NCBI GenBank assembly: GCA_015501605.1
Contig: JADNRZ010000007.1
Coordinates: 1,612,001-1,676,000, forward strand
Reading direction: 5' to 3'
Length of the DNA: 64,000 nucleotides
Origin: Panaeolus papilionaceus
Lineage: Eukaryota > Basidiomycota > Agaricomycetes > Agaricales
Shown here: positions 38,976-48,616 of the stretch, in pieces
Numbering within the stretch: the first letter of the stretch is position 1
Layout: every line of letters begins with the position of its first letter
Notes under the pieces: generated by a model
Databases searched by the model: none
Told to the model about the DNA's origin: nothing
Seen by the model: only the letters and a program-made list of their open reading frames with translations
Program-made: the position numbers and the translations under genes

Positions 38976-38988
38976 CCAGGTGTATATA
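38976..38988 (-). promoter_or_regulatory. Possible TATA element of the permease gene
   Basis: On the minus strand the text TTTATATACA lies about 135 bases upstream of the permease ATG. Position and sequence fit a TATA box; no further evidence. Confidence 0.25.
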
Positions 38989-40166
38989 AACATTCCCTCT
39001 TCGGAGCTGTTCATGGAGAGATCTGGAGAAATGATTCGCCTGTCATCCTTAGATACAATACGCGGGATGACACCAGAATTGCGATAGGCAACACGGCGCC
39101 TGGTTCACAAATTTTATCTTGGCGCTGGTGAACCAACACATGGATTATAGCGCCAAGTGCTATGGCTTCATTCCTGTAAATTTGGTGTCACTGTATTGCG
39201 GAAAGAGAACGAACAGATCAATTCAACTCGGCCACAGAGCTATCCCTTTTGATTGATCATGTTTGGCTCCATTGATCCACGAGAAATGAAAAAAAATCTT
39301 CGAAAAACGCTCACCTGAAATCTATGTTTTTCTATCCCAAGACCACCATAAGGTCCTCAGCAGACAGTGGAACGCTTTTGAGGAATAGAATAGTCCCAAA
39401 ATTCGGGTTGAAAGATATTTGAGCTAGTTTTTTCGGACAGCACTACCGCGGAAGCAAAATTGGGCGACTTCGATCATCCGAACCGGGGCATTGAATGAAG
39501 AGGGTTGGCTGGATCGGCATTATGATAGCCATTTTTTCGACAGAACGAGCTTCAAAACTGCTTTATTGCTCTGAACTTCGGCGTACAGATAAGAAACGCC
39601 TTCTAAGAGCAGCAGATTAAACAATACCTCGTTCTAAGTCATCGCAGAACAGGATATCGTATGTGCCTATCCCAACTATTTTGCCATAAAGGCTGGATCC
39701 TGCCGTTGAGAATTTGCGAAAGGCACAGGAAACTGGAGCGCATGGTGCATTGAGATGAGTGGAAGACTAGAGATTCACACGAGAGCAAAGGATTCAGGTG
39801 GTTGCATCTTGAGATGACAGTTACAACCCTAATCTAGACATCACAAGAAATTGCGCCACACTCGCTTTAATTAGCTCTTTTGATCAGTATCTCTATCTGT
39901 ACCTGAACTTGGCTTCGAAAAGCGCTCAAAGATTGTCGCTGCATAACGAATTGACCACCTCCTAGAGGTATAACGAATTCCACCTCACCGAGGCTTAGGA
40001 GTAGAAGAAAGAAGGACGTTCTAATCCCCATTGGATACATCCTCTCCGCATAAGCAGAGTCGCACAGTGATCGGACTCGCGTTTAGCTTCCCCATCAATG
40101 GCGCAATTCGACCCTTGGATGACACTATTTATAAATCTCTCGGTCACCATACGGCCACTGCACTGC
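38989..40166. other. Intergenic region up to the KDZ element
   Basis: No gene seen between the permease promoter and the left direct repeat of the transposon. The frame 40031-40363 overlaps the element end and is not credible. Confidence 0.45.
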
Positions 40167-40176
40167 ATATTACCAC
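40167..40176 (+). repeat. Left copy of the candidate target-site duplication
   Basis: ATATTACCAC, repeated in the same orientation at 53518-53527. Zisupton-type elements are reported to make about 8-bp duplications; ATATTACC would fit. Confidence 0.7.
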
Positions 40177-40244
40177 CTGGTGCGGTTGGGCAATTGCAAT
40201 ACAGCCCTACAACGACAAGGGGTATGTATTGCAATACTCCTTAC
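40174..40244 (+). repeat. Left terminal inverted repeat of the KDZ element
   Basis: Aligns with the reverse complement of 53448-53517 with one single-base gap. The best conserved blocks are GGTTGGG, CAATAC, AAGGGGT.TGTATT and TTAC at the inner edge; many differences are C/T transitions. Confidence 0.82.
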
Positions 40245-40493
40245 ACCCTACCCAGTCCCTTCACTTGAACGCCCTATTGATGTTCCCTCGATGTTCTCTC
40301 GAAACAGTATTTAAATACAATTTCAATTCATGCCCCCTCCTCCCATTTCCATTCGTTCTATAGCGTACACTCTATTGAAAGAGTATTCAAATTAGCATCT
40401 CCCTCCCCCATTACCCTTCCCTCTTCGCCTAAGCGCTCTAATCAAATAGCATTCAAATTCGTAGTCCTATCAGCGTACACTATATTGAATGAG

Positions 40494-40589
40494 TATTACC
40501 CTTCCCTCTTCGCCTAAGCGCTCTATTCAAATAGTATTTAATTTAGTATTTGAAATTCGTGATATTCCTTTCGTGCCATTCCCTTTTCA
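40494..40589 (+). repeat. 96-bp perfect direct repeat, copy 1
   Basis: Identical over 96 bases to 40985-41080; starts TATTACCCTTCCCTC and ends CATTCCCTTTTCA. A partial third copy starts near 40417. It contains one subterminal motif. Confidence 0.85.
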
Positions 40590-40984
40590 TCTACAATGCA
40601 CACTCTATTGAAATAGTAATTAAATTCGTGTCCCCCTCCCTTATTTTATCGTCTAGCGCTCTAGTATCGAAATAGTATTCAAATACAATCTAAATCCGTG
40701 GCTCCTTCCCTCGTATTCCCTCTCCATCTGTGCATAAACACTGTCAGCGACACTATCAGCACTCCTTCGAAACAGTATTTAAATACAATCTCAATATGTG
40801 CCTCCCTCCCCTCCCATTACTTAACATTCCCGCATCAACACTCCGTTTCGTATTCAAATATTATGTCAACTCGTACGCCCTCCCATCTTGAATCGTCATT
40901 CAAATACTAATTCAATTCGGAAAAGGCTCTAGCTAATACGCTTCGGTCAATCTTTGACAGCACATCTCTTGCGTGTCGAAATCT

Positions 40985-41080
40985 TATTACCCTTCCCTCT
41001 TCGCCTAAGCGCTCTATTCAAATAGTATTTAATTTAGTATTTGAAATTCGTGATATTCCTTTCGTGCCATTCCCTTTTCA
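40985..41080 (+). repeat. 96-bp perfect direct repeat, copy 2
   Basis: Identical to 40494-40589. Lack of any difference points to recent duplication or conversion. Confidence 0.85.
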
Positions 41081-41432
41081 GATGCAAATGCTCATGTGTT
41101 TCAATTACAATCGAATAGTATTTGATAACGAGAAGTGACTTTGCAGTGCCTTACGAATGCTCCGTCTCCGAGTCCCGAGGGTACATCAATTCCAATACTC
41201 TGCAAATACTCCTCAAACAGTTACCACCTCTCTCCACACCGCGTCTCTCCACCACTTCTTTGATGTAAGTATGGGAACAAAAACCTCGTGAAAGCAATTT
41301 GAACTGTAATTGAATATTATTCCACCACTCTTCAATCTACCTCTCAACTCTAGTGTTATGTTTCAAGTATACAGTCTCAATTATCTTACATGACTGGGCT
41401 AGTTGAAGTCGCACCAATATAATTCGACCAAG

Positions 41433-41456
41433 AAATATATATATATATATATATAT
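41433..41456. repeat. (AT)n microsatellite
   Basis: Uninterrupted AT dinucleotide run of about 12 units, just downstream of the stop codon of the large passenger gene. Confidence 0.9.
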
Positions 41457-41497
41457 GTACAACGAATAAGTACAAGTAACAAGATAAGATACCCAAA

Positions 41498-44400
41498 TTA
41501 AATGCCCGAGTCAACCCCTTGACCTTCAGCAGGCAAATCCGACTCGGGACTGGAACGGGACCTGGTGAATAATGAGACGACGTACAAACCAACAACAGTC
41601 AACCTAAAAACATACCGTTTATTGCTGCCATCTTCCAACGAATCAACGGCACGCTTTCTTTTTCCAATTTGAGGTGTGTCGCCAGCCAACGGAAGAGACG
41701 ACTCGACTGACGTGAGTGCCTTTGTAACGTCAGTGACAATAGTGGTCCACAATGCGCTGGTGTCGATACTGAAATCACTCGCCGCATGAGAGCACGAGCC
41801 CCACCACATGAGAAGGGTCACAAGCGAGGCAAGACCATTGGGACCAGCTCGGGAAAGAGAGCTCCATGGATCGTTTACATCCGAGTCGGTGGGCGGAGTG
41901 TACACGGGTTTGGGAATAGGGGGTTCCAGTATGTCGATGACGTCGGAGTTGACACGGAAGGCAGGTTGAAGTTTGTTCCACCATTTGACAATGGCCAAAC
42001 CTAGATCTGAGGGATTGGGTATGGGAGGGAATAGGTGGAAGGGGCGATCTCCGGATGGAGACTTGTGCTTCGCAGTCCACTTCTGCCACTCCATAGGGCG
42101 CCCTTGCGCACTGAGGCCAGTCTGTCATGAAATACTATTCAAATACTATCGTTAAAGTAGCACATGCGATGTACACACCTTGGCACCTGTTTTCAAACCA
42201 TAACCGAGCCTTGCTTCAATGCGACCCCACACAGCAACACATTCCAGCCAACCCGCTCCAAGGGCCGCTTGGTCTACAAATGTCTTCTGAGCCGAAATGA
42301 ACCATTTGGGAGGTGGAAGCGAAGCGTCAGAAGCAGGTGCGGTAGACAGTGGTCGTGCCTGCGTCCCTATCTGGTCCATCTGTTCGTGGCGCTTGGATTT
42401 GGTAAGAGGGCGGGCACTCACGCGGCGACCAGACTCTGGGGCAACAGGTGGTTCAGATTGCACATGAAGATGGGGATTAGTTGGTGATGCGGATGAAGGT
42501 GCGTCGTCAGTGGAATTGGCGATCATATTTTTGGAGGGTATGGGATTGCCGAGCACGTCATCGTGAGTGATTGGGATGGCTGTATCAGAAGTTGCCAAGT
42601 TGACGTCCTTTGACATTAACGGCCCTTTTGCAGATGGATGGATGCCATGAGGGGGAGGCGTGGTGTGTGCGGCGGTTGTAGAATCTGAGATAGACTCGTT
42701 TTGGAAAACAAAACCATCGATGAGAGTGGTGTGCCCTGAGTTGGTGGTTTGGTGAATTGGCCGTGGATTAGCAGTCGGGATGAATGACTGATTACTGAAC
42801 ATTGACATGAGATCGTCGGAATGGGAGCCATTTTGGTGAGAGGAAAAACCAAACCCATGGTCAGTGTCGAAGTTGAGGATATTTGGGATGGAGTTGCTGG
42901 TATTAAGTTGATCACCGTTCCACATGGAATCCATTTGAAAGGAATCCCAGAATGGTGCAGCGTTCCGGGTGATGTCGGAAGACTGAGAAGTTGTGGAAGC
43001 ATTTGCTGGGAATTGATTGTGAAGGAAGGCAGATGATTGCTGGCACGAAGAAGCACTGGAGGCGGCATCGGCTCCATTCAACCCGCCGGAGTCGTTCTGG
43101 GGGACAAATGGTGGGGCAATGGCACTGTTGTTCCAATCAACCTGATAGGAAGGCGGATCTTGAGGCGGTACTGGCACAGCTGTAGCCTGAGGATTGATAA
43201 AATTGGAAACAGAATGATTCGGTGGCGTAGCGGGACTGTCACTGGTGGTACTAGACAAAGCATCAACAGGAGTTTGTTGAAGGACCTCAGGATCGGGTAA
43301 TGAGGCTGAAGTCGGGTCTTTAGAAGACGGGGGAAGTGGAGGGAGAGGAGAGGTGGAAACGACGAGAGTAGCGTCACCATTGGACTTAATGGGGGCATCT
43401 GATGTGGAAGGTGGCACAGGAGCAGGTGTTGGAATTGGACTTTGAGCACTGGCTACAATGGGAGCGGTAGTGGTTACAACGGGCTTTGGGAGGGGAGGGG
43501 AGGTAGCGGTTACAACGGGGGTTTGGAGGGGAGGGGAAGATGATGATCTAAGTTCCTTGTCATTGGCGACCGGCGCGGCTGGTTCTGTGTGTCAATTTAG
43601 AAAGACATAGGCAAAATGAACTCAAAGGGGCATACCTGAGGACGTATTGTCATTGGTTTTTACTGGGTAGAGAGAGCGAGATAAACAGAAGGTGTTTGCT
43701 TCAACGCCAAGTCAGTGAAAATCCCAGAAAGGAAAGAAGAAATCTCACAGTACGATTGCTCCAGGAAATTGAGGAACGGCTGAACATAAGCCGCATCGTA
43801 ATTAGGATACACAGAGGGGAAGTTATTTCCGAGAGCAGTAGTACCCTCATGTATACTGAAATCGCAAGATTGTTAGTCTACTTTTAATGTGAATAGGAGA
43901 ATCGAACCTAGCGGTCATAATCTTGCCTCCTTCTCGGGGCACGGGTCCGCCCATAATCACAGAGAACGACCAGCCACCTGTAACCTTCTTCAAGTGGCTC
44001 AAAACAGCGCCGAGATAGGCAGGAATTTGCTCAATTGCCCTAGACGATTACATCGTGAGATTATGCATGATAACACATTGATGAAATTTAACTTACTCTT
44101 GAAACTCCTCTGGACCTGGCTCCTTCTCGTCGACGAGAGACGAGACTTTTTTCAGTTCGGCCTTCATCTTTGAAATCTCTTCGTAAACAATGGCTTGTAC
44201 ATCTTCGCCGGAGTTGTTGAAATGCTCCCGAGCAACGCGGTTTCGAATATGAAGGCCTGCTTTTGGGTCAACACCAAGGCGCTCGAGTTCTTCAAGTTGT
44301 GCTTGTCGTAGTCCATTGTCCAAAAATAGCTTTGAGTAGACCTCTTCGGCCTTTGGCGCACGCTTGCGAGGTGCAACCGATTCTGGGATCAACATGTGGA

Positions 44401-44801
44401 AGGATGGCGTCTTTGCTGCCTGTTTAGCCTTGTTCACTTTTGCAGCTTCACGACGGAACCAGCCAAGATAACGCTAAATTGAATGAATCAAAATGACGAA
44501 GCATGTATAAACATCAGAGAGGATGATGATCTACCTTCTCTTTTTCCTTCTGAGTGGCGGAACCAATTTCAATCTGTTCCTTGGTGAGGTCCTTCCGGTC
44601 AATGTCGGGAAAAAGGGTTTCGAGGACTGGGTACTTTTGAAAATAAATAGCCCGAAACTTGTTGTTCCAGTCGTCGTAGTCATGGTCATCTTGACTTATC
44701 GCGAGAAACTCGAGGAAATGTTCGCGAAATAGTTCAAGTTCTTCCTCTAAGAACGTCGACTTTCGTCCTTTCACCATCTGTACAAGGTTAGGCGCATTCA
44801 T
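41498..44801 (-). CDS. Large uncharacterised passenger protein of the KDZ element
   Basis: No known function. Exons run from MNAPNLVQMVKGRKSTFLEEELELF (44801; a second ATG at 44777) through YDDWNNKFRAIYFQKYP, KEKEKRYLGWFRREAAKVNK (splice near 44535/44475), a basic and helical region to GPEEFQ (44100), AIEQIPAYLGAVLSHLKKVTGGWSFSVIMGGPVPREGGKI and SIHEGTT (43980-43850). A long Pro/Ser/Thr-rich region follows (43600-42350), then a conserved-looking globular C-terminal part (PPKWFISAQKTFVDQ, GWLECVAVWGRIEARLGYG, SAQGRPMEWQKWTAKHK, LAIVKWWNKLQPAFR; 42330-41930). It stops at 41498 after an intron and a GKRKR basic motif. The G-W-x-x-x-V-x-x-W...W-W-x-x-L-Q-P pattern recalls a highly repeated family in mushroom genomes. 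The gene is divergent to the RNase H1-N gene, sharing its upstream region. Confidence 0.72.
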
Positions 44802-45262
44802 GAGTGGAAAGTTTACTTGTTACTCACTGCTGATAACCTGTGAGATCGACGGCGCAAAAGCCTAAAGGCTATAGTTTGAATACAAATGCAATAGCGCTAA
44901 GTGGGAAGGAAGAGAATACGGGGGATGTAAACTCACGGAACCAGCGCTAATGCCCGTGGATTAGAATATTAGAGTCATTGGACCTCAAACCATTGTTTGG
45001 AGGTTCTATTGACTATTCGAGGGATTCCTAAGGGGATCGCACCTTCTTTCCCTTGCCAGTATCATTCGATTTGTGTAAACAGAGAAACCGTGACAGCGGC
45101 TGTTGTCAGAAAATGGCCTTTGCCAGCATGAGACGCATAAGACACTCAGCACACAAAACAGCGGAAGCCGTTTTAGCCGTTAAATTCGAGCGGATACAGA
45201 AAGATGAAGAGCATCTGGAAGCCTCGATGCACCTTATCTAAAAACAAATACAACACTTTTTG

Positions 45263-45375
45263 AATAGCATCGAAACACAGATCAGACGGTAATTAATTGG
45301 CAGCAATAATTCCGACACAATTCGAATAATTTCGAAACACAGAAAAGGCGGTAATTAAATAACAGATATAATTCC
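45263..45375. repeat. Tandem pair of about 56-bp repeats between divergent passenger genes
   Basis: Two imperfect direct copies (about 45262-45317 and 45323-45378) share GAATA, TCGAAACACAGA, CGGTAATTAA and ATAATTCCG in the same order. They sit in the shared upstream region of the genes at 44801 (-) and 45522 (+), and the TCGAAACA core resembles part of the subterminal motif. Confidence 0.65.
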
Positions 45376-45521
45376 GTTTGAGAATCCAATTCGAATCAGA
45401 TTGTCAGCATCGCGGTCGTCGGAAAAACTGGAGATGTCTGAAAACTCTTAAAAGTTGCCTTAGATATTGCACTTTCATCTGCATCTCGTACTCCGCTCTG
45501 CTTAATTCACCACTTTCAATC

Positions 45522-46335
45522 ATGCCTATTCGCCGTTTTGCCAATTCTTGGGCCTCCTCTGATGAGCTTGAGCAGCCAATCAGGTTGCAGGCCATGATTG
45601 ATGCGTTGACCTTCTTGGAACACAACAATAAACGTATGATATTTTTATTTTCCTTCGCTATCATCATTTCTTATTTTCGCCGTCTAGCAATTACTCCCTC
45701 TGACTTGATTCACGCGCTTCTTACTGTGCATGTCTTGGATGGTGGCAACGATGACATCTCTAGTACTGCCAGTGGTAAGTAATTTTAATATTCTTTTATT
45801 TTCTTGTTTGCTCATTTGTTGTCACATGTAGCTACCGAGCGCAACAGCGACTCCGATGACAATTCGATTGTCATCGCAGATCAAGCCCCTGCCACCCCTC
45901 CTGTCGTTCCCACCAGTGCTCCGACCGCTTCCCCCAACGTCGCCGCTGCCGCTGCTGCTATCCCTTCTGTGGCTATTGCTGTGGCTGCAGCTACGGCCCC
46001 TCCTGCCCACCCTCTCGCACTCCTTCCCCCAGGTGATCATCAGGACCCCTCCACTGGTGTTCGCTATTATCTCCCTCCACTCTCTTCTATCAGTGGTCGT
46101 TGGTACTCCGTAACCCATGGCCGCCGCGTTGGGGTCTTCCATTCCTGGTATGTGTTGCTCTCTCTCCACTTCCCAATTCTTGTTCCACTTTTATTTACTC
46201 TCTCGATGTAGGGCCACTGTTGCTCCTTACGTTGTTGGAGTAGCTAGTGTTTGTTATGCCAAGTTCAACAACAGGGATGAAGCTGTCGTTGCCTTTGCCA
46301 CCGCTTTGGCCGCCCGCGGAGTCACTGTTGTCTAG
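45522..46335 (+). CDS. Small protein with C-terminal RNase H1 N-terminal (viroplasmin-like) domain
   Basis: Spliced from four exons (introns starting near 45634, 45775 and 46149, all GT..AG with matching phase). The N-terminal third (MPIRRFANSWASSDELEQP..ITPSDLIHALLTVHVLD) is helical and unknown. The middle is an Ala/Pro/Ser-rich linker. The C-terminus reads GRWYSVTHGRRVGVFHSW, then ATVAPYVVGVASVCYAKFNN and RDEAVVAFATALAARGVTVV. This is the fold signature of the RNase H1 N-terminal domain, which binds RNA:DNA hybrids or dsRNA: Y-x-V-x-x-G-R-x-x-G-V-F-x-S-W, V-x-G-x-x-x-x-x-x-x-F, and D-E-A-x-x-A-F. No RNase H catalytic domain follows, so binding without cleavage is inferred. It lies inside the KDZ element between two other passenger genes. 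Confidence 0.8.
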
Positions 46336-47636
46336 TTTAGCGCTATAGGCCGACTCACTTGTATTCAGAAACCTTGACTTTGTCTCTATTTTGTCTCTAT
46401 CTTGTCCATATGTATCTCGACTCTCCCTCCCCTCTCAAAAAATATATTGTTGTTTGTCTCATATAATTAATGTTTGTCCATTGTTCAAGTTGATGAGTGA
46501 CTTATGAATTATTGGTTCTGAGTATAAATGACACTGCACTGTTGCTGCCCCGTGTTGTAATAAATCATTGAATACCTCATACGGGCTCGCACATCAGTGT
46601 ATCTCATACACAGCGGCGTAACACTGAAAAAAAGGTTCACAAGATAAGTTAGCGGGTGAACGGTGATCATGTGGGTCATAGTGACATCATGCCCCACAAG
46701 ACTGCGCCATGCACAGACCTTCGTCGAGTATGAAGCGCTCCTCGATTATCTATCCCACCAGTAATTAGACACTGGTTGTGGATTAATGCTGTCGCTTGGA
46801 GGCTCCTGGACGTTCAGTGAGAGAAAAAATTGAAATGACTGGCGTTCGTTGCATAAGGGCAATCAATGAGATATAACACAGAATTCGGTCCCTTCAGTCT
46901 TGATATTCAAACCCTTCAAATCCCATGAGTTGCTATAAAACTCAGAGAGATGAAGACACAGCATTAATTATGATTCGATTCAACTATATTTTGTGGTTGA
47001 ATAATTTTTTAGAATGTGGATAGCGAAAGATACGAAATCAACCATGGTTCCCTACGTGAACCTGGATTGTCATCGTGGACATTTGGTGCACATACACATT
47101 ATCATGAAACCGGTGAACTCAACCTCATAGATCAATTATATATATGTTTGTGATCCCAGATCCCTAATTTCGAGCTCATAGACATTGTTTTTACCCTTCC
47201 ACAAGCAAAATACATGTTTCTGAGACTGCCGGACAGAAATAAATGCTTTATTCCTATTGGCTGATGACTCATTCCGTTCCGGAGTTCAATAAATGGAAGT
47301 CATTTATGACTGACTGTGTCCCTCTCTCGCGTTTCTGAGTAACGGTATGTCTCGAGGTGAGTTCCTTCTCAAACACTGTGAAACGGTGAGTTTGCACGAT
47401 AGATATAGTGAGCTGTATTCCAAAATTTCTACGTTTTCAGTAGGGAAAAAATGCAGTCTAAAAATAGCACACCAGTTGAACCAATGGACAATGGACGTGT
47501 TTGATCGGCATTTCAGGTCCAGCGTAGCGTTATTATTGCTATCGGAAGATAAGTTCCTGCCAGCACATGAATATAATGTGGATGAATTGCTATTCAAATA
47601 CAGTTTAAATACAACAGCATTCTATATATATTGTAT
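46336..47636. other. Non-coding spacer inside the KDZ element
   Basis: No supported gene. One further motif copy (ATTCAAATACAGTTTAAATAC) lies at about 47591-47611, just beyond the stop of the next minus-strand gene. A frame of 150 codons at 47347-47799 runs antisense into that gene and looks like chance. Confidence 0.5.
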
Positions 47637-48383
47637 CTACCAATCTTTCCATCTACTGTGGAAGCTATCTTCAATATCGGCTATTGATCCATATTTGAGC
47701 GCCATCCAGAAATTGTCATACGCTAAAATAGAACGCGACTTCCATTGGAGTAGATGCATACCCATGATATGGTCCACTGAACCCTTTGGAAATTTGTGAA
47801 CCACCACCTTCAGCTCCTTGAATTCTTGGAGAAGTGAAGAAAGTTTATTATGAACATCCTGCCAGACCACCATGCGGTCTTCGCCTGTTTGGATACGACT
47901 GATGACCTGACTCTCTTCTTCACGCGCAATCCAAGCGCGACGCCCGTGAAGCGCATCGATTGTGTCGTCGAGACCGAATTTGATGAGATAGCGCGATACT
48001 GAGTAGGGAGGTGGCTGATCCCAATGCAAGAACTCATGACTATCCTGGGCAACTGACGCGGCACTGAGGAAATATTTGTTGAACAAAACACTGCCTTCTT
48101 GAACATCAACATAGGCCGTTCCCAACTCCTGGGCAAGCATGGGAATCCTGGGATGACGAAGGAGTACTACTTTGAACCCCTTTCGTTGCTCATATGCACG
48201 ACGGTTCTGCACCGCTCGTTGTGCCCGACCACTGGTCATGAGAACATGTGTAAAAATAAGGCAAAGTGACGATGATACACAAAGACCTCACCGGCTTGAA
48301 GCGGCATACTCGTTGTCTTGCTGGCGCTTGGCCTGTTTTCGATCCTCGACCGATTTGTATAATGTAGGGCGACCTGGACCCAT
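47637..48383 (-). CDS. Small basic-region protein, KDZ passenger gene
   Basis: Two exons joined by an intron near 48294-48234. Exon 1 starts MGPGRPTLYKSVEDRKQAKR at the ATG at 48383. The GPGRP start is AT-hook-like and is followed by a basic stretch, then across the splice RAQRAVQNRRAYEQRKG, which looks like a bZIP or similar DNA-contacting basic region. The remainder (about 48190-47637) is helical with few landmarks (QELGTAYVDVQEGSVLFNK, SRYLIKFGLDDTIDALHGRR) and ends SFHSRWKDW. DNA binding is inferred only from the basic segments; no leucine zipper is obvious. It is divergent from the transposase gene, with 233 bp between their start codons, so shared regulation is likely. Confidence 0.65.
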
Positions 48384-48616
48384 GAGGACAGGATGGAGAA
48401 AGAGAGAACTCGCCTGGTTTGAATGTGTCGGGTTCAGGTCCAAGATTGAGACTGCGCTGGTCCAATCAAAAAGCCGCTGGCCAATGCGGCGTTGGTTCCG
48501 GAAGAAGAAGCAAATGGAACACTTTCTGTTGGCCAAATAACACGATTATTTAGAGAAAGATGGGATATATAACCCACACATAACACTGTGCAAGCCTCAT
48601 CATACCCACACATAAG

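Larger units (their letters stand above)
40290..41130. repeat. Left subterminal repeat array
   Basis: About ten degenerate copies of a motif like TATTGAAATAGTATTTAAAT, some beginning TATTCAAATAG or TCGAAACAG. Examples: 40297-40318, 40373-40393, 40441-40460, 40513-40550, 40606-40626, 40665-40685, 40775-40797 and 41004-41041. The copies are spaced irregularly by pyrimidine-rich filler. Confidence 0.8.

Noticed and set aside
42164..43300. Several plus-strand frames opposite the large passenger gene
   Set aside because: They mirror the Pro/Ser-rich minus-strand exon and disappear at its splice sites.
47347..47799. 150-codon plus-strand frame inside the KDZ element
   Set aside because: Its second half is antisense to the better supported basic-region gene, and it has no domain or splice support.
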